Shown here piece by piece: positions 8,081 through 16,022 of a DNA stretch of 39,138 nucleotides. This DNA comes from an uncultured Bacteroidales bacterium. Its GTDB lineage: Bacteria > Bacteroidota > Bacteroidia > Bacteroidales > UBA932. The position numbers were made by a program, and so were the translations under genes. The notes beneath the pieces are model-generated. The model had not been told where the DNA came from, did no database searches, and was given only the letters and a program-made list of their open reading frames with translations. The stretch lies in assembly GCA_900316675.1 (NCBI GenBank), contig ONDR01000019.1:1-39138 (forward strand), read 5' to 3'. Each line of letters opens with the position of its first letter. Position 1 is the first letter of the stretch.

Positions 8081-8749
8081 TTACAGCCTCCAGTCGATGG
8101 GAGCTTTGCCCTGCTGAGCCAGAAGCTGGTTCGTTTTTGAAAAATGACGGCAGCCGAAGAAGGCGCCTCCTGCCAGGGGCGACGGGTGCGCAGCCTCCAG
8201 CACATAATGCTTGCTCTGGTCTATAAGCTCTTTCTTGGCGCGGGCGAAATTGCCCCACAGCAGAAAGACTACGCCATTGCAATTATCTGATATACATTTT
8301 ATTACAGCATCCGTAAAAAACTGCCAGCCTATGCCCTTATGGGAATTTGCCAGACCGGCCTCCACCGTAAGTGAAGCGTTAAGCATTAGCACTCCCTGAC
8401 GCGCCCATGGCTCAAGGTCCGGGCTGCCGGACATCCTGATGCCAAGGTCGGACTCAATTTCCTTGAAGATATTAACAAGGGACGGCGGCGCCTTTACGCC
8501 CTGAGGCACAGAGAACGAAAGGCCCATAGCCTGACCGGGACCGTGGTATGGATCCTGGCCAAGAATCACCACCTTCACCTGCGGCAAAGGGGTAAGCTCA
8601 AAGGCCCTGAAAATAAGACGGCCGGGAGGATATATGGTCTTCCCGGCAGCCTTCTGCTCATGCAGATATTTTGCGAGATTGGTGAAATAGGGTTTGTCGA
8701 ACTCGGGAGCGAGTGCGACAGACCAGCTATTCTCAATCTTTACGTTCAT
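8081..8749 (-). CDS. ung: Uracil-DNA glycosylase, family 1
   Basis: 222 residues, typical length. It removes uracil from DNA at the start of base-excision repair. The catalytic water-activating motif GQDPYHG (Asp66) is intact, and the C-terminal AAHPSPLAGGAFFGC loop supplies the catalytic His. The start overlaps the lon stop as TAATG, and the stop overlaps a possible coaD start in the same way, so translation is likely coupled on both sides. Confidence 0.97.
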   Translation of the reverse strand: MNVKIENSWSVALAPEFDKPYFTNLAKYLHEQKAAGKTIYPPGRLIFRAFELTPLPQVKVVILGQDPYHGPGQAMGLSFSVPQGVKAPPSLVNIFKEIESDLGIRMSGSPDLEPWARQGVLMLNASLTVEAGLANSHKGIGWQFFTDAVIKCISDNCNGVVFLLWGNFARAKKELIDQSKHYVLEAAHPSPLAGGAFFGCRHFSKTNQLLAQQGKAPIDWRL

Positions 8750-11160
8750 TAGAAGATACCTTTTATTACGTCGTCAATGCTATCTACATATACAAAGGTA
8801 AGACCTTTTACGTAGATTTCATTGATATCTTCGATATCTTTTTTGTTTTCCGAAGAAATAAATATAGTATGAACCCCGGCACGCTTAGCTGCAAGTATCT
8901 TCTCTTTGATACCTCCAACCGGCAGCACACGGCCGCGCAGGGTCATTTCGCCGGTCATGGCTATGCCCTTCTTGACGCTCTTTCCGCGGAAGGCAGATAC
9001 CATGGAACTTACCATTGTAATTCCCGCAGAAGGGCCGTCCTTGGGCACGGCGCCTTCCGGAACGTGAAGATGCACGTCCCTCTTGGCGAATTCTTCTGCC
9101 GTCAGTCCGGTAACCTCTGGATGAGCCTTGATATACTGATACGCGATCTGTGCACTCTCTTTCATTACGTCACCAAGGTTTCCGGTGGTGGAGAGCACAC
9201 CCTTGCCTTCGCTTACAGAGCTTTCTATAAACAGGATCTCTCCTCCCATGGCCGTCCAGGCAAGGCCGGTAACAACTCCGGGAAGTTCATTTCCATCCTG
9301 CTTGTCATGGAAGGCTGTAGGCAGGCCAAGGTACTCCTTAAGCTCATTCTTTGTAATTGAATAAGGGAGTTCCTCGTTCATAGCTATCTTGCGGGCAGTG
9401 ACGCGGGCCAGTTTTGCAATCTGCTTTTCAAGGCCGCGGACGCCTGATTCGCGGGTATAATCGTCAATTATAGCCTCCAGCGCACCCTTGTCCACCTTGA
9501 GCTGGCCACGCTTCAGGCCATGCTCTTTAAGCTGCTTGGGCAGCAGGAATTTGCGGGCAATCTCCATCTTCTCTTCCTCTATGTAGCCCGTAACGTTTAT
9601 CATCTCCATACGGTCCTGCAGGGCAGGCTGGATGGTGGATGTGGTATTGGCCGTAGTTATGAACAGCACCTTTGAAAGGTCGTAATCGACATCCAGATAA
9701 TTATCGTGGAAAGCAGTATTCTGCTCAGGGTCAAGGGCCTCCAGCAATGCAGATGAAGGGTCTCCCTTGAAGCCGTCGGCGCCAATCTTATCAACCTCGT
9801 CCAGAACAATGACAGGATTGCTTGTTCCGGCCTTGTGGATGGCGTTGATAATACGGCCCGGAAGGGCTCCTACATAGGTTTTACGGTGACCGCGGATCTC
9901 AGCCTCGTCGTGCACGCCACCAAGGGAGATGCGCACATATTTGCGGCCCAGCGCCCTAGCAATTGACTTTCCAAGGCTGGTCTTTCCAACTCCGGGAGGG
10001 CCGTAAAGGCAAAGGATAGGCGACTTCATATCCCCTTTAAGTTTAAGAACTGCAAGGTATTCGATTATTCTTTCCTTTACCTTCTCCAGGCCGAAATGAT
10101 CTTCGTCCAGAACCTTCTGGGCGTGCGTCAGGTCCATATTATCCTTGGACACATGGCCCCAGGGCAGTTCAAGGAAGAACTGCAGGAAGTTGTACTGAAT
10201 GCTGTATTCAGGAGCGGAAGGATTGAATCTTTCCAGCTTGCGAAGCTCCTTTTCAAAGGTAGCCGCAACCTCTTTGGGCCACTGCTTCTTTTTGGCCTCA
10301 TCCCTCATGCGGGTGAAGTCTTCTTCGTCGTCCATACCAAGCTCTTCCTGAATGGTTCTGAGCTGGCTGTTAAGGTAATACTCCCTCTGCTGCTGGTCTA
10401 TGTCAGACTTAACCTTGGAATTGATTTCCTGCTTCATCTGCAGCACTGCAAGCTGGTTGCGAAGCAGGGTAAGGAGTTTCAGTCCCCTTTCCTTAAGGTC
10501 CGATATTGACAAGAGTTCAGCCTTGCCCTCGAAGGAATCCAGTTCCACAGTCGTGGCAACAAAGTTGACCAGGAAGCTGAAATCTGTAATCTCCTTGAGC
10601 GCAGTCAAAGGATCAGCTGCACCCAACGGGCTCTGAGCCAAGAACTTAGCCGTATCTTCCTTAAGCATATCTACAAGCAGAGGAATTTGCACGTCATCGG
10701 CGGCGGGCAACTCTTCCTGCAGGTAGTTTACCATGCAGTCCAGGTACTTATGGTTAGTCTTGAAGACCTCTACCATCAATACCCTCTTGAAGGCCTGGAG
10801 AATTGCAGTAGAGGTTCCGTCAGGCATTTCAAACACCTTGATAACCTTTGCAATGACTCCGTATCCTGTAAAGTCGGACAGGCGTGAAGGACGCTCTGTC
10901 TCTACGTGTTTCTGGGGGCAAGCCGCAATAAAGAGGTCTTTCTTGCTGGCCTCGTTAACAAGGGCAAGTGAAGCCTCGCGGCTGACCATTACCGGTGCGA
11001 TGGTACCGGGGAACACAACGGTATTCCTTAAGGCAAGGACGGGCAAAGTACCCGGTAACTCCCTGTCATTCAAGCGAACTCCACCATCAGCGGTAACGGA
11101 AATTATACTCATTTCGGCAGATCCTGCCGGAAACATCATGCTGTTATTCTTAAAATCCAT
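8749..11160 (-). CDS. lon: ATP-dependent protease Lon
   Basis: 803 residues from the ATG at 11160. A LAN substrate-binding domain (about 38-240) is followed by a coiled region, an AAA+ module with Walker A GPPGVGKT (387-394) and Walker [10 protein letters not shown], and the serine protease domain with the Ser711/Lys752 dyad (PKDGPSAG and GGIKEK). It degrades misfolded and regulatory proteins in the cytoplasm. An in-frame extension to 11187 would run through the -7 box (TATATTTG, 11165-11172) and is rejected. As the box ends only four bases before the ATG, the mRNA is leaderless, or translation begins at a later Met (11139, 11136 or 11112). Confidence 0.96.
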   Translation of the reverse strand: MDFKNNSMMFPAGSAEMSIISVTADGGVRLNDRELPGTLPVLALRNTVVFPGTIAPVMVSREASLALVNEASKKDLFIAACPQKHVETERPSRLSDFTGYGVIAKVIKVFEMPDGTSTAILQAFKRVLMVEVFKTNHKYLDCMVNYLQEELPAADDVQIPLLVDMLKEDTAKFLAQSPLGAADPLTALKEITDFSFLVNFVATTVELDSFEGKAELLSISDLKERGLKLLTLLRNQLAVLQMKQEINSKVKSDIDQQQREYYLNSQLRTIQEELGMDDEEDFTRMRDEAKKKQWPKEVAATFEKELRKLERFNPSAPEYSIQYNFLQFFLELPWGHVSKDNMDLTHAQKVLDEDHFGLEKVKERIIEYLAVLKLKGDMKSPILCLYGPPGVGKTSLGKSIARALGRKYVRISLGGVHDEAEIRGHRKTYVGALPGRIINAIHKAGTSNPVIVLDEVDKIGADGFKGDPSSALLEALDPEQNTAFHDNYLDVDYDLSKVLFITTANTTSTIQPALQDRMEMINVTGYIEEEKMEIARKFLLPKQLKEHGLKRGQLKVDKGALEAIIDDYTRESGVRGLEKQIAKLARVTARKIAMNEELPYSITKNELKEYLGLPTAFHDKQDGNELPGVVTGLAWTAMGGEILFIESSVSEGKGVLSTTGNLGDVMKESAQIAYQYIKAHPEVTGLTAEEFAKRDVHLHVPEGAVPKDGPSAGITMVSSMVSAFRGKSVKKGIAMTGEMTLRGRVLPVGGIKEKILAAKRAGVHTIFISSENKKDIEDINEIYVKGLTFVYVDSIDDVIKGIF

Positions 11161-11164
11161 ATCA

Positions 11165-11172
11165 CAAATATA
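11165..11172 (-). promoter_or_regulatory. -7 box of the lon operon
   Basis: TATATTTG on the minus strand matches TAnnTTTG. No correctly spaced -33 element is seen. It ends four bases before the lon ATG. Confidence 0.6.
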
Positions 11173-11300
11173 ACACAACTCTGCCAATTTGTCATGAGAA
11201 TGGCAAATAATTATCCATTATTATATATGGTCAATCTCCGTGCCACAGAAAAGGCCTGACTTTTCTTCATAAAAAACATCACAAAAAAATGGTATAACAG

Positions 11301-11331
11301 TTTGATATATAAAAAATTTGACCTACATTTG
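11301..11331 (+). promoter_or_regulatory. Promoter of the HU gene (TTTG-N19-TACATTTG)
   Basis: TTTG 11301-11304, 19 bases, TACATTTG 11324-11331. Exact Bacteroidetes consensus, about 60 bases upstream of the HU start. Confidence 0.87.
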
Positions 11332-11391
11332 CAACCCCGTTCCGAAAAACGGTAATTATTAGATAGTTAAGTATTTAAAATATAGTTAATC

Positions 11392-11667
11392 ATGACAAAG
11401 GCAGAAATTGTAAATGAAGTAGCAAAGGCTACCGGTATTGAGAAAGTAACTGTTCAGACAGTAGTTGAGGCTTTCATGGAGAGTGTTAAGGGTTCTATCA
11501 AGAGGAATGATCCCGTTTACCTTCGCGGTTTCGGCAGCTTTATCATCAAGCATCGCGCAGAGAAGGCAGCAAGGAACATCACCAAGAACACTACCCTTAC
11601 AATTCCCGCTCACGATATCCCCGCTTTCAAGCCGGCTAAGAGCTTCGTTAATTCATTAAAAAAATAA
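11392..11667 (+). CDS. HU-family DNA-binding protein
   Basis: 91 residues, standard HU/IHF length. It has the N-terminal helical dimer region (MTKAEIVNEVAKATGIEKVTVQTVVEAF) and the beta-arm region with GFGSFIIKHRAEKAARN and the IPAHDIPAFKPAK tail end typical of Bacteroidetes HU. Dimers bend and compact DNA. It has a consensus promoter with a 60-base leader and is followed 20 bases after the stop by a small COX24-like gene, then a terminator. Confidence 0.95.
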   Translation: MTKAEIVNEVAKATGIEKVTVQTVVEAFMESVKGSIKRNDPVYLRGFGSFIIKHRAEKAARNITKNTTLTIPAHDIPAFKPAKSFVNSLKK

Positions 11668-11687
11668 TAACTTAAATTTTCATCACA

Positions 11688-11777
11688 ATGCCCAGCGGTA
11701 AAAAGAGAAAAAGACATAAAATGGCAACGCACAAACGTAAAAAACGTTTGCGCAAGAACAGACATAAGAAGAAATAA
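11688..11777 (+). CDS. AURKAIP1/COX24-domain small basic protein
   Basis: 29 residues, nearly all Lys, Arg and His (starts MPSGKKRKRHKMATHKRKK). This matches the small AURKAIP1/COX24-type proteins annotated in Bacteroidetes next to HU or rng genes, related to mitochondrial mS38 and mycobacterial bS22. The family link makes a small-subunit ribosomal role near the decoding centre plausible, but that is inferred. The gene is 20 bases behind HU and before a terminator, so it is probably expressed with HU. Confidence 0.85.
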   Translation: MPSGKKRKRHKMATHKRKKRLRKNRHKKK

Positions 11778-11811
11778 TTCCGTGTCTAGCCGTTTTATAA
11801 GCTAGTCAGTA

Positions 11812-11847
11812 AAGGGGCTGTCCCGGTAAAGTATCGGCCAGCCCCTT
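11812..11847 (+). terminator. Terminator after the HU/COX24-like operon
   Basis: 9-bp stem AAGGGGCTG/CAGCCCCTT with an inner CCG/CGG pairing. The following T-run is modest (AAAGTTTTG), so termination may be partial and feed into rng. Confidence 0.75.
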
Positions 11848-11863
11848 AAAGTTTTGTCAGAGA

Positions 11864-13423
11864 ATGGACACAGAAGAGAAGGATCTAATCGTAGACGTAA
11901 GTTCGACGGAAGTCCGAATAGCCCTGCAGGAAAACCACAGGCTTATCGAACTTAACAAAGAATCCGGAGGGGAGCATCAAATCACCGTAGGTGACGCCTA
12001 TCTTGGAAAAGTCAAGAAGGTAATGCCCGCCCTTAACGCGGCCTTTGTCGATATCGGCGACGAGAAAGAAGCTTTCATTCACTATCTGGACCTTGGTCTG
12101 TATTTCAACGCTTTTGACGAATTCGTTCGCAGAACAAATCCCAATGCAGACGCAGCCGGCATTTACAGCCACATCAAACTGGGCCCTATCCTTGAAAAGG
12201 AAGGCCGCATTGAGAAAGTGCTTACCCCCGGCCAAATGATTCTGGTTCAGATAGTTAAGGAACCGATTTCTACAAAAGGTTCGCGTCTTACTGCAGAAAT
12301 TTCATTGGCAGGACGAAACATTGTACTGCTCCCCTTCGCACAGAAGGTTAGCATTTCCCAGAAAATTTCTTCGAAGGAAGAAAAACGCAGGCTTGAAACC
12401 CTGGTAAGCAGCATACTGCCCAAAAACTACGGAGCCATCATTCGTACGGCCGCCGAAGGCAAGAATGCCGCAGTTCTGGTTGCAGAGGTAAATTCGCTCA
12501 TCGCAAAGTGGGAAGACTCATGGGCCTTGCTTTCAAAGTCCAAGGAAGTCAAGAAACTGTTCAGCGAATACAGCAAGACCACAACCATACTCAGGGACCT
12601 GCTAAACGATTCATTCTCTAATATTTACGTTAACAACGAGCGTGAGTACGAAGAGATCCGCAGGTACATTTCCATCATTTCTCCGGATCAGGAGAAGATA
12701 GTAAAACTGTACGACGGAAAAGAACCTATCTTCGACCACTTCGACGTTACTCGTCAGATTAAGAGTTCCTTCGGAAAAGTTGTTCCCATCAAGCAGGGAG
12801 CATATCTGGTAATAGAATCTACGGAAGCTTTAAATGTAGTGGACGTCAACAGCGGCATACGTGCCAAGACCAAAGATCAGGAAGATAATTCCTTCGAGGT
12901 TAACAAGTACGCCGCAGAAGAGCTGGCCCGCCAGTTCAGGTTAAGGGATATGGGTGGCATCATCATTATCGATTTCATCGATATGGAGAACCTGGAGCAC
13001 CGCAACGAGCTTTACAAATACATGGTAGAGCTGATGCAAAGCGACAGAGCCAAACACAACGTGCTGCCTCTTACCAAATTCGGTCTTATGCAGATTACCC
13101 GCCAGAGGGTAAGGCCGGTCACTGAGATAAACACAACGGAGCAATGCCCCATGTGCCACGGAACCGGAAAGATTGCATCAAGCCTGCTGATAGACGAGCA
13201 GATAGAACGAAAGCTTGCGTTCTATGTAAACGAGAACGGTATCAAATCCCTTACTCTTAAGGTGAACCCTATTCTGGGAGCCTACCTGACAAGAGGCCTG
13301 TTTTCTTCTTTTATCGGGAAATGGAAAAGGAAGTACAAATGTAAGATCAACCTTGTAGAGGTATCAGATTTTACTGTTCTGCAAAATGAATTTTACAACG
13401 AGAAAGGAGACCTGCTGCAGTAG
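11864..13423 (+). CDS. rng: Ribonuclease G (Rne/Rng family)
   Basis: 519 residues, RNase G length, without the long scaffold of RNase E. An S1-type RNA-binding domain lies near 37-125, followed by the RNase H-like and 5'-sensor regions. The catalytic part is clear: NVVDVNSGIRAK and GGIIIIDFIDM carry the two magnesium-binding aspartates. CPMCHGTGK is the zinc-link that joins two subunits. It is an endonuclease for 5S/16S rRNA and mRNA turnover. It follows the HU operon terminator by 16 bases with no clear promoter of its own. The stop codon lies inside its own terminator hairpin. Confidence 0.95.
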   Translation: MDTEEKDLIVDVSSTEVRIALQENHRLIELNKESGGEHQITVGDAYLGKVKKVMPALNAAFVDIGDEKEAFIHYLDLGLYFNAFDEFVRRTNPNADAAGIYSHIKLGPILEKEGRIEKVLTPGQMILVQIVKEPISTKGSRLTAEISLAGRNIVLLPFAQKVSISQKISSKEEKRRLETLVSSILPKNYGAIIRTAAEGKNAAVLVAEVNSLIAKWEDSWALLSKSKEVKKLFSEYSKTTTILRDLLNDSFSNIYVNNEREYEEIRRYISIISPDQEKIVKLYDGKEPIFDHFDVTRQIKSSFGKVVPIKQGAYLVIESTEALNVVDVNSGIRAKTKDQEDNSFEVNKYAAEELARQFRLRDMGGIIIIDFIDMENLEHRNELYKYMVELMQSDRAKHNVLPLTKFGLMQITRQRVRPVTEINTTEQCPMCHGTGKIASSLLIDEQIERKLAFYVNENGIKSLTLKVNPILGAYLTRGLFSSFIGKWKRKYKCKINLVEVSDFTVLQNEFYNEKGDLLQ

Positions 13424-13439
13424 CAGGTCTCTTTTTTTT
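13407..13439 (+). terminator. Terminator of rng, overlapping its stop codon
   Basis: Perfect 10-bp stem GAGACCTGCT/AGCAGGTCTC, loop GCAGT, then eight T. The rng TAG is at 13421-13423 inside the hairpin, and the convergent rluD stop begins in the T-run. Confidence 0.93.
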
Positions 13440-14511
13440 ATTCTTCTTCCTCCGGCATGTCGTAGGCGTATCGGCGCCATTTATCAAGCAGTGCCGTCAT
13501 ATCTGCCGGCAGAGGCGAATCGAAACGCACTTCCTTACCCGTACGGGGATGTACAAAACCAAGGGTCTTGGCATGCAGGGCCTGCCTGGGACAGATCTCA
13601 AAGCAGTTGCGGATGAACTGTTTGTACTTGGCATAGATGGTGCCGCTGCGAATGTCGCTGCCACCGTATTTTGCATCATTGAAGAGAGGATGGCCAAGGG
13701 AATTCATATGCACCCTGATCTGATGAGTGCGGCCTGTCTCCAGATGGCATTCAACCACTGTCACAAAGCCGAAGCGCTCCAGTACGCGGTAATGGGTGAC
13801 AGCATGCTTGCCAATCTCTGAGCCTTCCGGATAAAGCTTGAAACGTGTCCTGTCTGCGGGGTCGCGGCCGATATTGCCACGCACCGTGCCGGTATCTTCC
13901 TTTATGTTGCCCCAGACTACTGCCACGTAGGTTCTTTCAATTGAATGCTCAAAAAACTGGCGGGCAAGATTAAGCTGGGCATCGTCGTTTTTGGCAACGA
14001 CCAAAAGGCCTGAGGTATCCATATCAATACGGTGCACAAGCACTCCCATACGCTCGTCGTCCTCCCCTGCCGAAGTCTGGGGTTTGAGGCCCAGATGGAA
14101 GGAAAGGGCATTTACCAAGGTGCCGGTAAAGTGACCGTGACCGGGATGAACCACCATTCCGGCGGGCTTGTTAACCACCAGAAGATCTTCGTCCTCGTAA
14201 ACTATATTAAGTGGAATATCCTCCGGAAGGACCTCGAAGCCACGCTTCTCGTAAGGCATCATGAAACGGATCACGTCTCCCGGCCTTACTATAAAATTGG
14301 CTTTGACTATCTTTTCCCCTACCCTTACGTAGCCGTTCTTAATGGCCATCTGCACCCTGTGACGGGATGTGTTTTCCAGATGCCCGGACATGAACTTGTC
14401 TATGCGCACAGGCTCCTGGCCGGGATCTACCGACAGCCGGAAATGCTCGAACATTCCCTGCTCTTCATCCTCTACAAGGAGATCGTCTTCCAGTATGGGA
14501 TCCTGGGCCAT
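13438..14511 (-). CDS. 23S rRNA pseudouridine synthase, RluD/RluA family
   Basis: 357 residues. An acidic N-terminal stretch (1-20), an S4 RNA-binding domain (about 34-85, RIDKFMSGHLENTSRHRVQ), then the catalytic domain with HRIDMDTSGLLVVAK, where Asp163 is the nucleophile. ETGRTHQIRVHM and GHPLFNDAKYG are further family marks. The S4 domain and length favour RluD (U1911/1915/1917 of 23S rRNA) over RluA, but specificity is inferred. The acidic C terminus ends YDMPEEEE. The start overlaps the PASTA gene stop as TAATG. Confidence 0.93.
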   Translation of the reverse strand: MAQDPILEDDLLVEDEEQGMFEHFRLSVDPGQEPVRIDKFMSGHLENTSRHRVQMAIKNGYVRVGEKIVKANFIVRPGDVIRFMMPYEKRGFEVLPEDIPLNIVYEDEDLLVVNKPAGMVVHPGHGHFTGTLVNALSFHLGLKPQTSAGEDDERMGVLVHRIDMDTSGLLVVAKNDDAQLNLARQFFEHSIERTYVAVVWGNIKEDTGTVRGNIGRDPADRTRFKLYPEGSEIGKHAVTHYRVLERFGFVTVVECHLETGRTHQIRVHMNSLGHPLFNDAKYGGSDIRSGTIYAKYKQFIRNCFEICPRQALHAKTLGFVHPRTGKEVRFDSPLPADMTALLDKWRRYAYDMPEEEE

Positions 14512-15326
14512 TATTCTGATTTTTCCAGTCTGAAGTAAAGGGTAACGTCCTCTCCGATAAGGATGGGAACGTCTCCGGCAGAAGGGTTCTGCTTGTAAAC
14601 CACAGCATCAAGGCTGTCCGCGTAGGTTTTGATATTCTTGTCGAATACAGTCCTGCGCACGTTCAGGGAATAGTCGTGAATAACATCAACGGCGCGCAGA
14701 TACTTGAGTCCCATTACGCTGGGGATACGAGTGGTGTTGTCGTCCGGGTTAAGACCCAGTTCAAGGTCAATGCGAGACAAGGTCTCTATCATCGTGCCAG
14801 GTTCAATCTTCCTGCCACGATACTTCTGTTCAAGAACATTATTAGTGGCGATATCCTTTACATAAACCAGCCTGCCAAGCGTAAGGCCACGGGACTGAAG
14901 TTCTGCCTTTGCCTGACGAAGCGAGAAACCAACCAGATTGGGCATGCTCACCTTCTTGGGATTGACGGCATTGATTGTAAGATATACCCTGCGGCCCTTC
15001 TTGACCTTGCCGCCGGCATTGGGGTTCTGGCTGTACACAAGGCCACGGCCGAACCTGCGGATGTATACGGAATCGCCAATTTCTATGCGAAGGCCGGCGT
15101 CATCCGCACTGCGAACGGCATCCTCTACCGTCATGCCGGTAAAGTCCGGAACAACCAACTCTTTACCGTGTTTGGTTATGCCGCCAAGCAGCAAACTTGC
15201 AATAAATACTATTACAAGAAGAGCAGCCACTGCAAGCAGAAGATTCTTTACAATCCAGTTGCCCAGTATCTTTTTCGCCTTCTGAAAGAAGTTGTCGACA
15301 TTATTGTCCTTTGAACCAGTAGCCAT
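14511..15326 (-). CDS. Membrane-anchored PASTA-domain protein
   Basis: 271 residues: a short cytoplasmic N terminus, one membrane helix (about 28-49), then three PASTA repeats outside the membrane (about 57-120, 126-190, 195-268), each with the VPDFTGM/MPNLVGF/IPSVMGL type of start and an NPxAG-like turn. PASTA modules in other phyla bind peptidoglycan or lipid II on Ser/Thr kinases and PBPs; there is no kinase or penicillin-binding domain here. Position directly before rluD with TAATG overlap is common in Bacteroidetes. A wall-associated role is likely, exact function unknown. Confidence 0.9.
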   Translation of the reverse strand: MATGSKDNNVDNFFQKAKKILGNWIVKNLLLAVAALLVIVFIASLLLGGITKHGKELVVPDFTGMTVEDAVRSADDAGLRIEIGDSVYIRRFGRGLVYSQNPNAGGKVKKGRRVYLTINAVNPKKVSMPNLVGFSLRQAKAELQSRGLTLGRLVYVKDIATNNVLEQKYRGRKIEPGTMIETLSRIDLELGLNPDDNTTRIPSVMGLKYLRAVDVIHDYSLNVRRTVFDKNIKTYADSLDAVVYKQNPSAGDVPILIGEDVTLYFRLEKSE

Positions 15327-15341
15327 AACAGTATAAACTTT

Positions 15342-15965
15342 TTACCGGAGTAACCATTTAATCATTCCATCCGCAAAAAGGGACAAGCCAATAAGTATGA
15401 CGATGATACCGGAGATCCTGTTTATCCAGATCAGGGTGATCATCTTGAAACTGCGGCGCAGGCTTGCGAACAGCATGGAATAAAAGAACCAGTAAACGAC
15501 GCTGCCCGCTGCAATTGCAAGCAATATAGGCAGGACGGTGAAGTCGTTCCTGGCAACCTCTACGTTAAAAATAGCGAACAAGGTGAAAATCACCAGAATA
15601 GCGCCCGGGTTGGAAAGGCCCATCGCCACGGACTGTACAAAATCCTTAAGAGTATAAGTGTGTGCACTCTCTTTCTGAAGGTTGCGGAAAGGGTCCTTGA
15701 ACGTCATTACAGCACCAAGGCCCACTACAATGATTCCTCCAACTATAAGGATGACGATTTCGTTCTTAGCAAGGAAATTCTCTGCTATCGCGAATGCAAA
15801 AATAGCGATGATAGAGAATACCGTATCCACCAAAGTGGCGCCCAATCCGGTAAGGAAACCTGCCAAGTGTCCCTTTGACAACGACTTATGTATCACAAAG
15901 ATAGCAATAGGTCCCAAAGGGATAGAGGCACATATGCCTATAAGGAAGGCTTTTAGAATATCCAT
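15342..15965 (-). CDS. LysE-family amino-acid exporter
   Basis: 207 residues from the ATG at 15965 (MDILKAFLIGICASIPLGPIAIFVI). Six hydrophobic segments and the N-terminal SIPLGPI loop are diagnostic of the LysE/RhtB superfamily of inner-membrane exporters. Substrate cannot be read from sequence. An ATG at 15971 adds two residues. Extension to 16040 would run through the -7 box (TATTTTTG, 15979-15986) and the divergent lnt promoter, so it is rejected. It is 15 bases ahead of the PASTA gene, and both probably form one operon with rluD. Confidence 0.9.
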   Translation of the reverse strand: MDILKAFLIGICASIPLGPIAIFVIHKSLSKGHLAGFLTGLGATLVDTVFSIIAIFAFAIAENFLAKNEIVILIVGGIIVVGLGAVMTFKDPFRNLQKESAHTYTLKDFVQSVAMGLSNPGAILVIFTLFAIFNVEVARNDFTVLPILLAIAAGSVVYWFFYSMLFASLRRSFKMITLIWINRISGIIVILIGLSLFADGMIKWLLR

Positions 15966-15978
15966 TAACATATCTTTG

Positions 15979-15986
15979 CAAAAATA
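15979..15986 (-). promoter_or_regulatory. -7 box of the LysE-PASTA-rluD operon
   Basis: TATTTTTG on the minus strand; ends 7 bases before the ATG at 15971. Divergent from the lnt promoter. Confidence 0.6.
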
Positions 15987-16007
15987 ACACTTTTCCTTGA
16001 AATATAC

Positions 16008-16015
16008 TATATTTG
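16008..16015 (+). promoter_or_regulatory. -7 box of lnt-tcdA
   Basis: TATATTTG, ending 7 bases before the lnt ATG; implies a leader of at most a few bases. Confidence 0.62.
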
Positions 16016-16022
16016 TACCGAT

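Noticed and set aside
8070..8282. Long N-terminal extension of coaD
   Set aside because: The extension is the ung 3' end read in another frame; CoaD normally starts right before the nucleotide-binding loop.
11247..11266. AGAAAAG/CTTTTCT hairpin upstream of HU
   Set aside because: Short and A/T-rich without a T-tract; too weak to call a terminator.
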